This document shows positions 8,001-16,971 of a stretch of 64,000 nt of DNA, piece by piece. The stretch is from CAVXEH01 sp963805645 (GTDB taxonomy: Bacteria > Chloroflexota > Limnocylindria > QHBO01). Position 1 is the first letter of the stretch, and each line of letters begins with the position of its first letter. The DNA lies in the NCBI GenBank assembly GCA_963805645.1, contig CAWDVA010000009.1:62001-126000 (forward strand), given 5' to 3'. A model generated the notes under the pieces. The model was not told the DNA's origin and did not search any database. It was given only the letters and a program-made list of their open reading frames with translations. The translations under genes and the position numbers were made by a program.

Positions 8001-9140
8001 TCAGCCGATGCCCAGCGGCGACGGCGCGACCCGCTCCGTGGGAGCGGGCGGGATGGGGGGTTCGGAGGGCCCGCCGGACAGGACGCGCTCGAGGCCGTCG
8101 CGGACCGCCTCGATGCTGATCCGTCCGCCCAGCAGCGGCACGCGCTTCACCGGGCGCCTGACGGCGAGCTCGACCATGTCGGCGTATTGCCCGTCGTTGG
8201 CCTCGATGACCACGATCTCCCGGTAGCGCGCAGTGATCTCGCGCAGCTCGTCGCCAAGAACCGGGTGGATGCGGATGGGCCGGAAGAGGGCGTAGTCCGC
8301 GGCGAGCGGCGACGCCACGCGGCTCACGATCCCGTAGCAGATGATCAGGGTCTCCGCGTCGCGGTTCCATCCGTGCTCGTAGAGCGGGTAGCGCTTCGCG
8401 ACCTCGAGGTGCCGGTGCTTGGCCGCATAGAACTGGCGCAGGTACTCGTCCGCGTCCGCGGTGGCCGGCTCGCCGGCCGAGGGCCCGGACTCGTACATGA
8501 GCACGCCGGCGAAGAAGCGCGGGCTGCCCGGCTCGTGCCTGGCCAGGGCGGGGATGGTGCGCTCGACGACCTCGACGCTGTGCGCGAGCTCGTCAAGGTC
8601 CACGACCTCGTTGAGGTGGCCGACGAAGGTGTCGGTGAGGAGGACCACCGGTGATCGGGACTCCTCCGCTGCGTTGAACGCCTGGACGGTGACGCGGAAC
8701 GCCTCCTCGATCCCGTTGGGGTAGAAGGCGAGGGGCGTGTAGTCGCCGGAGGACCCGTACTTCACCTGGCCGATGTCGCCCTGCCCGGGCATGGTCGGCA
8801 TGCCGGTCGCGGGACCCACGCGCTGGACGTCGACGAAGACGGTGGGCACGCCGACCTTCTGCGCGTAGCCGACCGCCTCCTGCATGAGGCTGAAGCCCGG
8901 CCCGCTGGTGGCGGTGAACGACTTGGCGCCCGCGATGGACGCACCGATGATCGCGTTGGCGCTCGCGATCTCGTCCTCTGCCTGCAGGAAGCGGAACTCG
9001 CGATGGTGCGCCGCGGTGTAGGCGGAGGCGATGTTCAGGATCTCGGTGGATGGGCTGATGGGGTAGCCGGCGTAATAGTTGGCACCGGCGGCCACCGCGC
9101 CGTGGAATACCGCCTCGTTGCCCTGGATCAGCTTGCGCAT
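8001..9140 (-). CDS. korA: 2-oxoacid:ferredoxin oxidoreductase, alpha subunit
   Basis: A 379-residue pyrimidine-binding subunit. The N-terminus has the conserved GANYYAGYPISPSTEILN substrate/TPP segment, then QAEDEIASANAIIGASIAGAKSFTATSGPGFSLM, followed by the second domain with a hydrophobic strand near LIICYGIVSRVA. It pairs with KorB to oxidatively decarboxylate a 2-oxoacid to an acyl-CoA, passing electrons to KorD and then ferredoxin. It starts 4 bp after korD. The Pro-rich C-terminal 20 residues are unusual. Confidence 0.92.
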   Translation of the reverse strand: MRKLIQGNEAVFHGAVAAGANYYAGYPISPSTEILNIASAYTAAHHREFRFLQAEDEIASANAIIGASIAGAKSFTATSGPGFSLMQEAVGYAQKVGVPTVFVDVQRVGPATGMPTMPGQGDIGQVKYGSSGDYTPLAFYPNGIEEAFRVTVQAFNAAEESRSPVVLLTDTFVGHLNEVVDLDELAHSVEVVERTIPALARHEPGSPRFFAGVLMYESGPSAGEPATADADEYLRQFYAAKHRHLEVAKRYPLYEHGWNRDAETLIICYGIVSRVASPLAADYALFRPIRIHPVLGDELREITARYREIVVIEANDGQYADMVELAVRRPVKRVPLLGGRISIEAVRDGLERVLSGGPSEPPIPPAPTERVAPSPLGIG

Positions 9141-9144
9141 CGGG

Positions 9145-9456
9145 TCACTCCCGCACTCGTGCTGCCGCGGCCTTTGCCGCGTGCTCGGCGACGGCCGACG
9201 GGATCATCTCGATGGCCAGATCCGGGCAGTAGCGCTCGCACAGCCCGCACAGGATGCAGTTCTCCTCCTCGAGAATGGCGTCATTGCGCAGGACGAGCGT
9301 GCCCTTGGGGCAGATCTCCACGCAGATGTCGCAGCGTTTGCAGAAGACCGGGTTCCAGCTGATGTTGGCGTAGTCGACCCAACGGATCCCGTCTTCGTGG
9401 TCCGCGCTGGTCCCGGTTCCGAAGGCCAGCGCGTCGTGTGCTCGGTCGCGTGTCAT
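9145..9456 (-). CDS. korD: 2-oxoacid:ferredoxin oxidoreductase, delta (2x[4Fe-4S]) subunit
   Basis: A 103-residue polyferredoxin with two complete CxxCxxCxxxCP motifs (FCKRCDICVEICPKG and CILCGLCERYCPD), each binding a [4Fe-4S] cluster. It leads the korDABC operon and should carry electrons from the TPP site to a soluble ferredoxin such as the one at 4513-4755. The ATG is not preceded by a clear ribosome site but by TATCAT nine bases upstream, which argues for a leaderless transcript. Its first 28 residues are an acidic extension. Confidence 0.88.
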   Translation of the reverse strand: MTRDRAHDALAFGTGTSADHEDGIRWVDYANISWNPVFCKRCDICVEICPKGTLVLRNDAILEEENCILCGLCERYCPDLAIEMIPSAVAEHAAKAAAARVRE

Positions 9457-9465
9457 GGGAGGCCG

Positions 9466-9471
9466 ATGATA
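9466..9471 (-). promoter_or_regulatory. -10 box of the kor operon (leaderless type)
   Basis: TATCAT on the minus strand, 9 bp before the korD ATG; no ribosome site lies between. Confidence 0.5.
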
Positions 9472-9637
9472 CGCCGCTCGGCCGATGGGCTGCGGGGTCC
9501 GCTTGTCCCGATGTTCGCATGCCGCCCGGCACTCCCATGGCGGTATGCATGGTTCGCGATCCGTGCATGCGTTCTGGCTCGGTTCCGCGCGCCGCGTCAT
9601 CGGTCCTTCACAGGCGGGTCATACTCTCGGGAACGCC

Positions 9638-10357
9638 ATGGCATCCGTGCTCCTCGTCGACGACGATCCCAAGATCCGCGAGCTTCTGCGTCTCTACATC
9701 GAGCGCGAAGGGCACCGCACCATTGCCGCGGCCGATGGCGAGATGGCCCTGGCCGCCGCCCTCCGCCAGCGGCCGGACCTCGTGGTCCTCGACGTGATGC
9801 TCCCCGGGCTGGACGGGTTCGAGGTCTGCCGGCGGATCCGCGAGGCAAGCGACGTGCCGATCCTCCTGCTTACGGCGCGCTCCGGCGACAGCGACAAGGT
9901 GGTGGGCCTGGACCTGGGCGCCGACGACTACGTCGTCAAGCCCTTCTCCCCGCGCGAGCTGATGGCCCGCGTGCGCGCGCTGCTCCGCCGTCGCCGCGCC
10001 GATCGCAGCCAGGACGAGCCCGTGCTCGTGGCGGGCGGGCTCGAGGTCGACCCCAACGCCGTGGAGGCACGCCTCGACGGCGCCGACCTGGAGCTGACGC
10101 CGTTCGAGTTTCGGCTCCTCGTGGGCCTCATGCGTCGCCCGGGACGCGTCTTCAGCCGCGACGACCTCATCGACGCGATCCACGGCGACGACGATCCGGG
10201 GATCATCGACCGCACCATCGACGTCCACCTGGGTCGGCTGCGCCGCAAGCTGCGCGACGACGCGAGCGACCCCCGCTTCATCGCCACGGTCCGGACCGTG
10301 GGCTACAAGTTCGTGGCCACGGTCGAGAGGCGCGATCCTGCCGGGACACCGGCGTAG
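9638..10357 (+). CDS. OmpR/PhoB-family response regulator
   Basis: A 239-residue two-domain regulator. Receiver: acidic pair in LLVDDDPKIRE, phosphoacceptor Asp in LVVLDVMLPG, Thr in LLLTAR and Lys in VVKPFSP. After a short linker comes a winged helix with LTPFEFRLLVGLMRRPGRVFSRDDL and the TIDVHLGRLRRKL recognition helix ending in TVRTVGYKF. The MASVLLV start at 9638 is preferred to longer frames, and a CATACT box lies 12 bp upstream. It is followed 24 bp later by its cognate sensor kinase. Confidence 0.93.
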   Translation: MASVLLVDDDPKIRELLRLYIEREGHRTIAAADGEMALAAALRQRPDLVVLDVMLPGLDGFEVCRRIREASDVPILLLTARSGDSDKVVGLDLGADDYVVKPFSPRELMARVRALLRRRRADRSQDEPVLVAGGLEVDPNAVEARLDGADLELTPFEFRLLVGLMRRPGRVFSRDDLIDAIHGDDDPGIIDRTIDVHLGRLRRKLRDDASDPRFIATVRTVGYKFVATVERRDPAGTPA

Positions 10358-10381
10358 GCCCGCGCTCGAACGGCGGAACGG

Positions 10382-11449
10382 ATGACCACCCTGCGGGCCC
10401 GCCTCATCGCGCTGTTCGTGCTCCTGGCCCTGGCGGTCGCAGGTGTCATGATCTTCGCCGTCGAGCGCTTCAGCAGCGAACAGATCATGCACCTGGCCAT
10501 GCAGTCCGGCTCCTCCCCCGAGCAGGCGCAGGCCATGTTCGACCAGTACGTGGGGCGCGTGGTGCTCATCGGTGCCGCGGTCGGCGTGGTCCTCGGGGTG
10601 GCGGCCGCCTGGTGGCTGCTGCGACGCATCCTGCGCCCGCTCGACCGGCTGGCCGAGGCAGCACGCCGGATCGCCGTGGGAGACCTGGCTGCCCGGGTCC
10701 CCGATCCCCCGGACCCTGAGCTGCGGGGCATGGCCGATGCGTTCAACCAGATGGCCGCCACGCTCGAGCGGGTCGAGCAGCTGCGCAGGGCCCTGGTCGA
10801 GGACGTGGCGCACGAGCTGCGCACGCCGCTCACCAGCCTCCAGGGCTACACCGAGGCGCTGGCTGACGGCGTGATCGAGCCGACGCCCGCGATGCTGCGC
10901 ACGGTGAACGAGGAGATCGTCCGGCTGACCCACCTGGTCGAGGAGCTCGACCAGCTTGCTCGCGGCGAACGCGGTGAGCGGGCGCAGGCAAGGGCCGAGG
11001 TCGACCTGGCCACCATCGTGCAGCGCGCCGTGGCGATCGCCTCCCCGGAGCTCGCGAGCCGCCGGATCAGCGTGCGGATCGAGGACGCCGAGGCTCTCCC
11101 GCGCCTCATGGCCGAGCCCGACGCCATCGGCCAGGTGGTGACGAACCTCATGCAGAACGCGGCGCGCTACACCAACGACGGCGGAGAGGTCATCGTCCGG
11201 CTGCGCACCGACGGCCACGGCGTGCGCTGCGAGATCGAGAACACCGGCGCGGAGATCCCGCCCGACGAGCTGCCCTTCATCTGGGAGCGGCTGTACCGCG
11301 TGGACCGGTCACGGACCCGGGCGACCGGCGGCAGCGGCATCGGCCTGGCCATCGTGCGCCAGATCGTGGAGGCGCACGGCGGCCAGGTGGGCGCGCAGTC
11401 CGCGGAGGGTCGGACCCGGATCTGGTTCCGCCTGCCCGTGGCCGCCTGA
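10382..11449 (+). CDS. membrane sensor histidine kinase (HAMP-HisKA-HATPase)
   Basis: A 355-residue kinase. Helix 1 is at residues 8-28, a short extracellular loop of about 30 residues, helix 2 at about 58-80, then HAMP (RPLDRLAEAARRIAVGDLAARV), HisKA with phosphoacceptor His144 in EDVAHELRTPLTS, and an ATPase domain with N box LMQNAARYTND, and GSGIGLAIVRQIVEAHGGQ. The small sensor loop suggests membrane or envelope sensing. It works with the response regulator directly upstream. The VanY-type peptidase is convergent and might be a target, but no operator was identified. Confidence 0.92.
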   Translation: MTTLRARLIALFVLLALAVAGVMIFAVERFSSEQIMHLAMQSGSSPEQAQAMFDQYVGRVVLIGAAVGVVLGVAAAWWLLRRILRPLDRLAEAARRIAVGDLAARVPDPPDPELRGMADAFNQMAATLERVEQLRRALVEDVAHELRTPLTSLQGYTEALADGVIEPTPAMLRTVNEEIVRLTHLVEELDQLARGERGERAQARAEVDLATIVQRAVAIASPELASRRISVRIEDAEALPRLMAEPDAIGQVVTNLMQNAARYTNDGGEVIVRLRTDGHGVRCEIENTGAEIPPDELPFIWERLYRVDRSRTRATGGSGIGLAIVRQIVEAHGGQVGAQSAEGRTRIWFRLPVAA

Positions 11450-11485
11450 CGGCGCGCTCGGCCCGGAGCGAAGGGCCCGGGTCCG

Positions 11486-12526
11486 CTACGCACGGCGGCG
11501 GACGGCGATGGCAACACCGGCCACGACGAGCAGACTGCCGAGCAGACCGCCGAGCACCACCGGAGGGGCTACCCCGAACCAGGTCCCGGCGAGGAGCATG
11601 TCGGGCGTGGGTGTCGGGGTCGGCGAGGGTGTGGGGGTTGCCGCCGGGGTCGGCGTGGGAGTCGGAGTCGGCGAGGGTGTGGGCGTGGGTGTCGGCGTGG
11701 GCGTGGGTGTCGGGGTCGGGGTGGGAATCGGCTCTCCCGTGGTGGGATCAACCCGGGTGTAGTTCTCCCAGAGATAGGCGCGAATGGTTAGCCCCGATTC
11801 GTGGACCTTGGCCGCCATTTCCCGTCCCAGGTACCGGTAATGCCAGGGCTCGTAGTGGAAGCAGGCCTGGTCGTTCCACAGCGAATGGTTCTTGCCCCAC
11901 GGGTAGCTCAGGACCCACCCGTACTTCCAGGCGTTGTTGAACATCCACTTCCCGGTCGGGGTCGTGGCCCAGTCCGGGAAGGAGAGCGAGCTGGGACCGC
12001 CCACCTGGCCGAAGTCGATCGCCAGGCCGAGCTGGTGCTCCGAGTGCCCCGGGCGCATCGAGTAGGTGATGGCGTGGTCGTAGCTGTCGTAGCTGACCCA
12101 GCCGTCGAACGAGGCGACCTGCTGCTTGTAGCTGCGATAGCCGCTGATGACGCTGATCGGGGTGCCGTTCTTGGCCGCGGCCGCCGCCATGGCCCGCAGG
12201 TCGTCAATGGCCACGGCCCGGATCAGGCCACCGCCCGAGATCCCGGCCTGGGAGGTTGGCACCAGGTCGGGCGGCACGTAGTCCTCGGGGACGCGCAGGA
12301 GCCAGTCCACGAGCGTGGTGCTCCAGCTGTCGTAGTCGGACGGGACGGTGTAGATGTCCGCCAGGCGGCAGGCTGGCAGAGGCCCGATGGCGGCGACCGG
12401 CGAGGCTCCTCCCGGCAGGGAGGTGAGCAGCCCGGCAGCCAGCACGATTGCGCCGGCCAGCGCGCGGAGGGTGCGGGGGATGGAGCGGCGCACGGAAACC
12501 TGGGGGGCGCGGTCGAGCATGTCCAT
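11486..12526 (-). CDS. D-alanyl-D-alanine carboxypeptidase (VanY/M15B) with Pro-Thr stalk and membrane anchor
   Basis: A 346-residue exported zinc peptidase that trims the terminal D-Ala of peptidoglycan stems. After a signal peptide (hydrophobic stretch LRALAGAIVLAAGLLTSLPGG) the M15B domain shows SGYRSYKQQ, SMRPGHSEHQLGLAIDFG (zinc-binding His and Asp) and HYEPWHYRYLG with the distal His. From about residue 255 comes a Pro-Thr/Pro-Ser dipeptide stalk of roughly 50 residues, then one transmembrane helix (VVLGGLLGSLLVVAGVAIAV) and an arginine tail. The enzyme is therefore tethered outside the membrane and reaches into the wall. Start could also be ATG 12520. Confidence 0.9.
   Translation of the reverse strand: MDMLDRAPQVSVRRSIPRTLRALAGAIVLAAGLLTSLPGGASPVAAIGPLPACRLADIYTVPSDYDSWSTTLVDWLLRVPEDYVPPDLVPTSQAGISGGGLIRAVAIDDLRAMAAAAAKNGTPISVISGYRSYKQQVASFDGWVSYDSYDHAITYSMRPGHSEHQLGLAIDFGQVGGPSSLSFPDWATTPTGKWMFNNAWKYGWVLSYPWGKNHSLWNDQACFHYEPWHYRYLGREMAAKVHESGLTIRAYLWENYTRVDPTTGEPIPTPTPTPTPTPTPTPTPSPTPTPTPTPAATPTPSPTPTPTPDMLLAGTWFGVAPPVVLGGLLGSLLVVAGVAIAVRRRA
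11594..11748. repeat. Pro-Thr dipeptide repeat region of the VanY-type gene
   Basis: A low-complexity run of GGTGTG/GGTGTC-like hexamers encodes repeated Pro-Thr and Pro-Ser on the minus strand. The repeat is coding and likely prone to length change. Confidence 0.7.
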
Positions 12527-12544
12527 GCCTGCGTTCGGAGCGCC

Positions 12545-12551
12545 TAGGATA
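12545..12551. promoter_or_regulatory. shared, bidirectional -10 element
   Basis: TAGGATA reads TAGGAT on the plus strand, 6 bp before the ATG of the CapA-like gene, and TATCCT on the minus strand, 19 bp before the VanY start. One seven-base element can act as -10 box in both directions. Confidence 0.5.
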
Positions 12552-12556
12552 GCGCG

Positions 12557-14176
12557 ATGCACTCCCCCGCACGGATCCGGGTCACCGCCCTGACCATCGC
12601 CCTGGCGTTGCTCGTTTCCTGCTCGAGCCCCGCCCTGACGCCGTCACCGTCGCCGTCCCCGAGCCCTACGCCATCCCCCACCGCGACGCCCAGCCCGACC
12701 CCCGTTCCCCCGGTTGCGTTCCCGCTGGCCGTCGTCACGGGGCTGACGAACCTCCGGTCGGTCATCGCGCTCGACGACCTGTCGACGCTCGCCTCCACGG
12801 GCAGGCTCGTGGTGCCGTGCGGGGTCACCATCACCCAGCCGGCCCTCGATGCCACAGCCCCCTGCCAGGCGGCCGACGAGATCGTCTCTGCCATCAGGGC
12901 GGACCAGGAGCTCGTGGCGCTCCTGCCACCCGGCCTGGTCGAGCCGGCCACCAAGGTCCTTCCCATTGCCGGCGACGGCCCGTTCGGGCTCTTCGGGCCG
13001 GACCTGTTCGGCGACCCTGAGGCGCGTGCGCTGCCCTATCCGGTCATGGGCGAGGCGCCGGCGGATGGGCCCGGCGCGCTCGATCCGGCCTGGACCGCAT
13101 ACGACGGCATCGCAGGTCTGGACCCTGGCCTCGGTCGGGAGCCTCTGCTCGGACCGCAACGGCGCCTACCAGGCCGTCACCAAGCGCAAGGGATGGGACT
13201 GGATCTTCGGCGGCGGGACTGCGAAGTACAAGGGCAAGCCGTACAACAACCCGTATCCGCCGGCCGGCGTCTCGGTGTTCCCCATCGTGGCGCCCGTCGA
13301 TACGGGCAATAACGGCGCGACCGCGGCGATCACCAAGCGTGCCGACGTCGCCCTCGCGGACCAGAAGTGCCCCATCGTCCCGGACAGCACCTGGACGCCG
13401 AACCTCATCGGCCGGCCGAGCCTCTCGGTGCCGGAGACGGTGGCAACCTCGATGGCAGAGCTTCCTGGGCATCGACGCGGTCTTCCTCGCCGCGGACCAC
13501 CAGAGCGACCGCGGGGTGACCGGGAATCCGCTCGTCGCTCCAGATCCTCGACAAGCACGAGCCTCCCGCACACCGGCCTCGGGATGAACCTGGACCAGGC
13601 CCTCGAGCCGGCCTACGTCGAGACCCACGGCCTCAAGATCGCCTTCGTCTCGTGGAACAACGTGTGCCGGCCCCATCCACGCCGGTCCCAGCACCCCCGG
13701 CGTCGCGTGGCTCACCAAGGCGAACGTCGACGCCTCGGTGCAGCGGGCGCGCGACGGTGGCGCCGACCTGGTCATCTGCGATCCACAGTGGTGGCACGAG
13801 TATCCCGACCCCGAGTACCACCCGGACCTGGGGACCGCGCAGAAGCAGGCGGTGTACGTGGATGAAGGCGGCCGGCTGCGACCAGATCCTGGCCGGTGGC
13901 CTGCACATCGCGGGCGGCACGCTCTTCGACCAGGGGCCGACCGGGGTCCGCGTCCTCAACGCCGGGCCCGGCAACTACCAGTACGGGCAGAACTGGTGGC
14001 AGCAGACCCAGGAAGGCGTCATCGGGGACATGACCTTCGTGGGCACGAAGCTCGTGAACTTCCGGCTCCACCCGTACGTGATGATCAACGCCGCGCGCCC
14101 CGCGCTCACCGACCCGGAGGGCGACGGGCACTACGTCCTCGACCGGATCTGGAAGTACTCGGAGCTCGACTACTAG
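12557..14176 (+). pseudogene. CapA-like (poly-gamma-glutamate synthesis family) lipoprotein, split by at least five frameshifts
   Basis: Conserved-looking protein sequence continues across the region but jumps frame. Frame 2 from 12557 gives a lipoprotein signal (LALLVSCSS), a Pro-Ser linker and a domain to about 13115. Frame 3 follows (ASVGSLCSDRNGAYQAV ... CPIVPDSTW) to about 13452, frame 1 (FLGIDAVFLAADHQSDRGV) to about 13530, frame 3 again (LPHTGLGMNLDQALEPAYVETHG) to about 13667, frame 1 (GVAWLTKANVDASVQRARDGG) to about 13865, and frame 2 (AAGCDQILAGGLHIAGG) to the stop at 14174-14176. The pattern AADHQSDRGV / LPHTG fits the PGA_cap metallophosphatase-like family. Either a decaying gene or a stretch with several base-call indels; neighbours are intact. 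Confidence 0.7.
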
Positions 14177-15207
14177 CGGCCGATGTCGGGGTCGGAGCCC
14201 TCTGCCGCCTCCCCGATCACCAGCTCCCCCGGGATCGGCTCGAGCACCGGCTCGGGGGCCGGCGCCATCTCCTCCGCCTCGCGGGGACGCCCGCTCACCA
14301 TGGCCACCACCGCGCCGATGATGAGCAGGGCGGCGACGATCGTCCGCGGGGTCAATGTCTCCCCCAGCAGCAGCGCGCCCAGCGCGACCGCCACGATCGG
14401 GTTGACGTAGGCGTAGGTCGCCACCGTGGGGACCGGCGCGCTCTTGAGGAGCCAGGTGTAGGAGCTGAAGGCGACCAGCGATCCAAAGACGACGAGGTAG
14501 CCGACGGCGAACAGCGACCTGCCGGAGTAGGACGCGAGATCGATGCTGCTCGCCTGGCCGGTCACGGTGGCCGCGATCGCCAGCAGGGCGCCGCCGGCGA
14601 GCATCTCCATCCCGGTGGCGAGGAGGCCGGAGCGGGGCATGGGTGCGTGGCGGGAGTAGAGCGATCCAATCGCCCAGCTGAGGCTGGCGAAGACCACCAT
14701 GCCGATGCCGATCGGGTCCGCGGCGCTCACCCCGCCGACGGGCGCGAGCAGCACCAGGACCCCGAGGAAGCCGGCGGCAACGCCGCCGATCGCCAGTGCG
14801 CTCGGCCGGCGACGGCGGATGACGGCGTCGAAGAGGTTCATCCAGATCGGGACCGCGGCCACGATCACCGCCGCGATGCCGGAATCGATCCGCTGCTCGG
14901 ACATGACCACGAATCCATTCCCGCCCAGGAGCAGCAGACCGCCCACGATCGCGGCAGACCGCCATTCGCGCCAGGTCACGCGCTCGATGCGCGCCGCCGG
15001 CGACCGGGAGAGCCTGCTGCGGAGCGACAGGAAGGCAAGCATCAGGAGGCCGGCCACGAGGTAGCGGGACCCGGCACCGACGAAGGGCGGGACCGTCTCC
15101 ACCATCACGCGGATGGCGAGGTACGTGGAGCCCCAGATCAGGTAGACGATCCCGAGGTTGACGCCGATCGCGAGCGGTGATCCCTGCGACGAGGCGTTGG
15201 ATTGCAT
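14173..15207 (-). CDS. EamA/DMT-family transporter
   Basis: A 344-residue, ten-helix drug/metabolite transporter made of two EamA repeats: IVYLIWGSTYLAIRVMVETVPP opens the first and a second begins near GIGMVVFASLSWAIGSLYSRH. Such proteins export amino acids or metabolites (RhtA/YdcZ-like). The last 45 residues after the final helix are Pro/Glu-rich and acidic. The start at ATG 15207 has CAGAAT six bases upstream. It ends 4 bp into the 3' end of the CapA-like gene (convergent). Confidence 0.9.
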   Translation of the reverse strand: MQSNASSQGSPLAIGVNLGIVYLIWGSTYLAIRVMVETVPPFVGAGSRYLVAGLLMLAFLSLRSRLSRSPAARIERVTWREWRSAAIVGGLLLLGGNGFVVMSEQRIDSGIAAVIVAAVPIWMNLFDAVIRRRRPSALAIGGVAAGFLGVLVLLAPVGGVSAADPIGIGMVVFASLSWAIGSLYSRHAPMPRSGLLATGMEMLAGGALLAIAATVTGQASSIDLASYSGRSLFAVGYLVVFGSLVAFSSYTWLLKSAPVPTVATYAYVNPIVAVALGALLLGETLTPRTIVAALLIIGAVVAMVSGRPREAEEMAPAPEPVLEPIPGELVIGEAAEGSDPDIGR

Positions 15208-15213
15208 CGCGGT

Positions 15214-15219
15214 ATTCTG
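15214..15219 (-). promoter_or_regulatory. -10 box of EamA gene (leaderless type)
   Basis: CAGAAT on the minus strand, 6 bp before ATG 15207. Confidence 0.4.
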
Positions 15220-15328
15220 CCGATCCACCGTGATTCGTGCCGGAGCGGTCGAAACGCGGCCAGCCCGCTCGTCGTAGTGGCAGGGGCGCCAAGGAAGGCG
15301 CCGCCCGCCGGAACGAGGAGACCAATTG

Positions 15329-15679
15329 ATGCGGTACATGATGCTGATCTGCGACAACGGCGCCTGGGAAGCGCTGAGCGAGGACGAGAGCCGCGCGCTG
15401 TACGGCCGGATCGGGAGCTGGTGGGACGAGCACCAGAAGGCCGGCCGCATCATCGAGGGGCACCAGCTCCAGGCGCCCGAGTCGGCCACCACCGTGCGCC
15501 GCGGGGCGGACGGCAATGTCTCGGTCACCGACGGCCCCTTCCTCGAGGCCAAGGAGGTGGTGGGTGGCTACGGGATCATCGATGTCCCCGACCTGGACGC
15601 CGCGATCGCCCTGGCGAGCGGATGGCCGGGCCCCGATACCATCGAGATCCGGCCGGTCGTCGAGCAGGCCGGGACGTAG
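15329..15679 (+). CDS. YCII-related DGPF-domain protein
   Basis: A 116-residue alpha/beta protein with the SVTDGPFLEAKEVVGGYGII signature that names the DGPF family, a branch of the YCII/dimeric alpha-beta barrel fold. These proteins are found next to ECF42 sigma factors, as here: the sigma gene starts 8 bp after its stop. Their biochemical role is unknown, although the DGPF protein is thought to belong to the response output. ATG 15329 is chosen with GAGGAG 8 bp upstream; a TTG three bases earlier is possible. Confidence 0.88.
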   Translation: MRYMMLICDNGAWEALSEDESRALYGRIGSWWDEHQKAGRIIEGHQLQAPESATTVRRGADGNVSVTDGPFLEAKEVVGGYGIIDVPDLDAAIALASGWPGPDTIEIRPVVEQAGT

Positions 15680-15687
15680 GAAGGCCC

Positions 15688-16935
15688 TTGGCGACCGGAT
15701 CGCCACGCGAGGAGATCGACGCTCGGCTGGCTGCCACCGTGCGCGACGAGCGCGGCCGGCTGGTGGCCTCGCTCGTCCGCATCCTGGGCGACTGGGAGGT
15801 GGCCGAGGAGCTGGTCCAGGAGGCGCTGGTCGCCGCCCTGGAGACCTGGCCGCGGGACGGCGTGCCCGAGCGGCCCGGCGCGTGGCTCCTCACCGTCGCC
15901 CGCCGCCGGGCCGTCGATCGCCTGCGGAGGGATGCGCGCTACCGCGACCGGCTCGCGCTGATCGGGGAGGAGCTGCGGCTGGTTGGGACGCGCGCCGACG
16001 AAACGGGTGGACCCATGGGTTCCGACGACCGACTCGGGCTGCTCTTCACCTGCTGCCACCCCGCCCTCGGCCTCGAGGCGCAGGTCGCGCTCACCCTGCG
16101 GACCGTGGCGGGCCTCGAGACCGGGGCAGTGGCACGCGCGTTCCTGGTGCCGGAGGCTACCGTCGCCCAGCGCATCGTGCGGGCCAAGCGCAAGATTCGA
16201 GACGCGGGCATCCCCTTCCGGGTCCCCGAGCCGGCCGAGCTGCCGGCTCGCCTGTCTGCGGTGCTGGCGGTGCTCTACCTCGTGTTCAACGAGGGGTATC
16301 TCGTCTCGGGCGGCGAGGCGCCCGAGCGTCGTGAGCTGTGCGCCGATGCCGAATGGCTCGCCTCGCTGCTCGCTCGCCTGATGCCCGACGAGCCGGAGGT
16401 GCTCGGGCTGCTCGCCCTCATCCGGCTCCACCGCGCCCGCGCCGCAGCGCGCTTCGATCCTACCGGTGCGCTCATCCTGCTCCCGGACCAGGACCGCGCC
16501 AGCTGGGATCGGCACGCCATCGGGCAGGCGGCCGCCCTCCTCGACCGGGCCCAGCGCCTGGGCCGGCCCGGGCCGTATCAGCTGCAGGCGGCAATCCTGG
16601 CCTGCCACGCCACCGCACCGAGCTACGCCGAGACCGACTGGACCGAGATCATCGCCCTGTACGACCGCCTGCTGGCGATGACCGGCAGCCCGGTGGTTGC
16701 GCTCAACCGCGCCGTGGCCCTTGCCGAGCGCGATGGGGCGCAGGCCGCGCTCGACGCCCTCGACCCGCTCGCGGCCCGGCTGGCCGGCTACCACCTCTTC
16801 CATGCCTCGCGAGCCTCGCTGCTGCGGCGCCTGGGCCGCGAGGAGGAGGCGGCCATCGCGGATCGCAGGGCGCTCACCCTCACCGACAACCCCGCCGAGC
16901 GGCGCCTCCTCGCCGGACGCCTCGCGAGCCGGTAG
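15688..16935 (+). CDS. ECF42-type RNA polymerase sigma factor with C-terminal TPR-like extension
   Basis: A 415-residue sigma factor. Sigma-2 is at about residues 20-90 (LVRILGDWEVAEELVQEALVAALETWP), sigma-4 at about 120-170 with LRTVAGLETGAVARAFLVPEATVAQRIVRAKRKI. The remaining 240 residues form a helical extension (LYLVFNEGYLVSGG, then TPR-like helices ending DNPAERRLLAGRL) that defines the ECF42 group; in that group the extension, not an anti-sigma factor, controls activity. It starts at TTG 15688 just after the DGPF gene with AGGAAGG upstream, so the two form the known ECF42-DGPF pair. Confidence 0.9.
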   Translation: MATGSPREEIDARLAATVRDERGRLVASLVRILGDWEVAEELVQEALVAALETWPRDGVPERPGAWLLTVARRRAVDRLRRDARYRDRLALIGEELRLVGTRADETGGPMGSDDRLGLLFTCCHPALGLEAQVALTLRTVAGLETGAVARAFLVPEATVAQRIVRAKRKIRDAGIPFRVPEPAELPARLSAVLAVLYLVFNEGYLVSGGEAPERRELCADAEWLASLLARLMPDEPEVLGLLALIRLHRARAAARFDPTGALILLPDQDRASWDRHAIGQAAALLDRAQRLGRPGPYQLQAAILACHATAPSYAETDWTEIIALYDRLLAMTGSPVVALNRAVALAERDGAQAALDALDPLAARLAGYHLFHASRASLLRRLGREEEAAIADRRALTLTDNPAERRLLAGRLASR

Positions 16936-16971
16936 CATCGGCGCCGTCAACCGCAAACGGACGGAGATCCC

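Noticed and set aside
9608..11218. 536-codon open frame on the minus strand
   Set aside because: Shadow of the two-component genes; no recognisable motif.
11594..11748. tandem repeat as independent element
   Set aside because: It is in frame and encodes the Pro-Thr stalk of the VanY-type protein.
13738..15180. 480-codon plus-strand frame across the EamA gene
   Set aside because: Only its first 45 or so codons belong to the broken CapA-like gene; the rest is antisense to the transporter.
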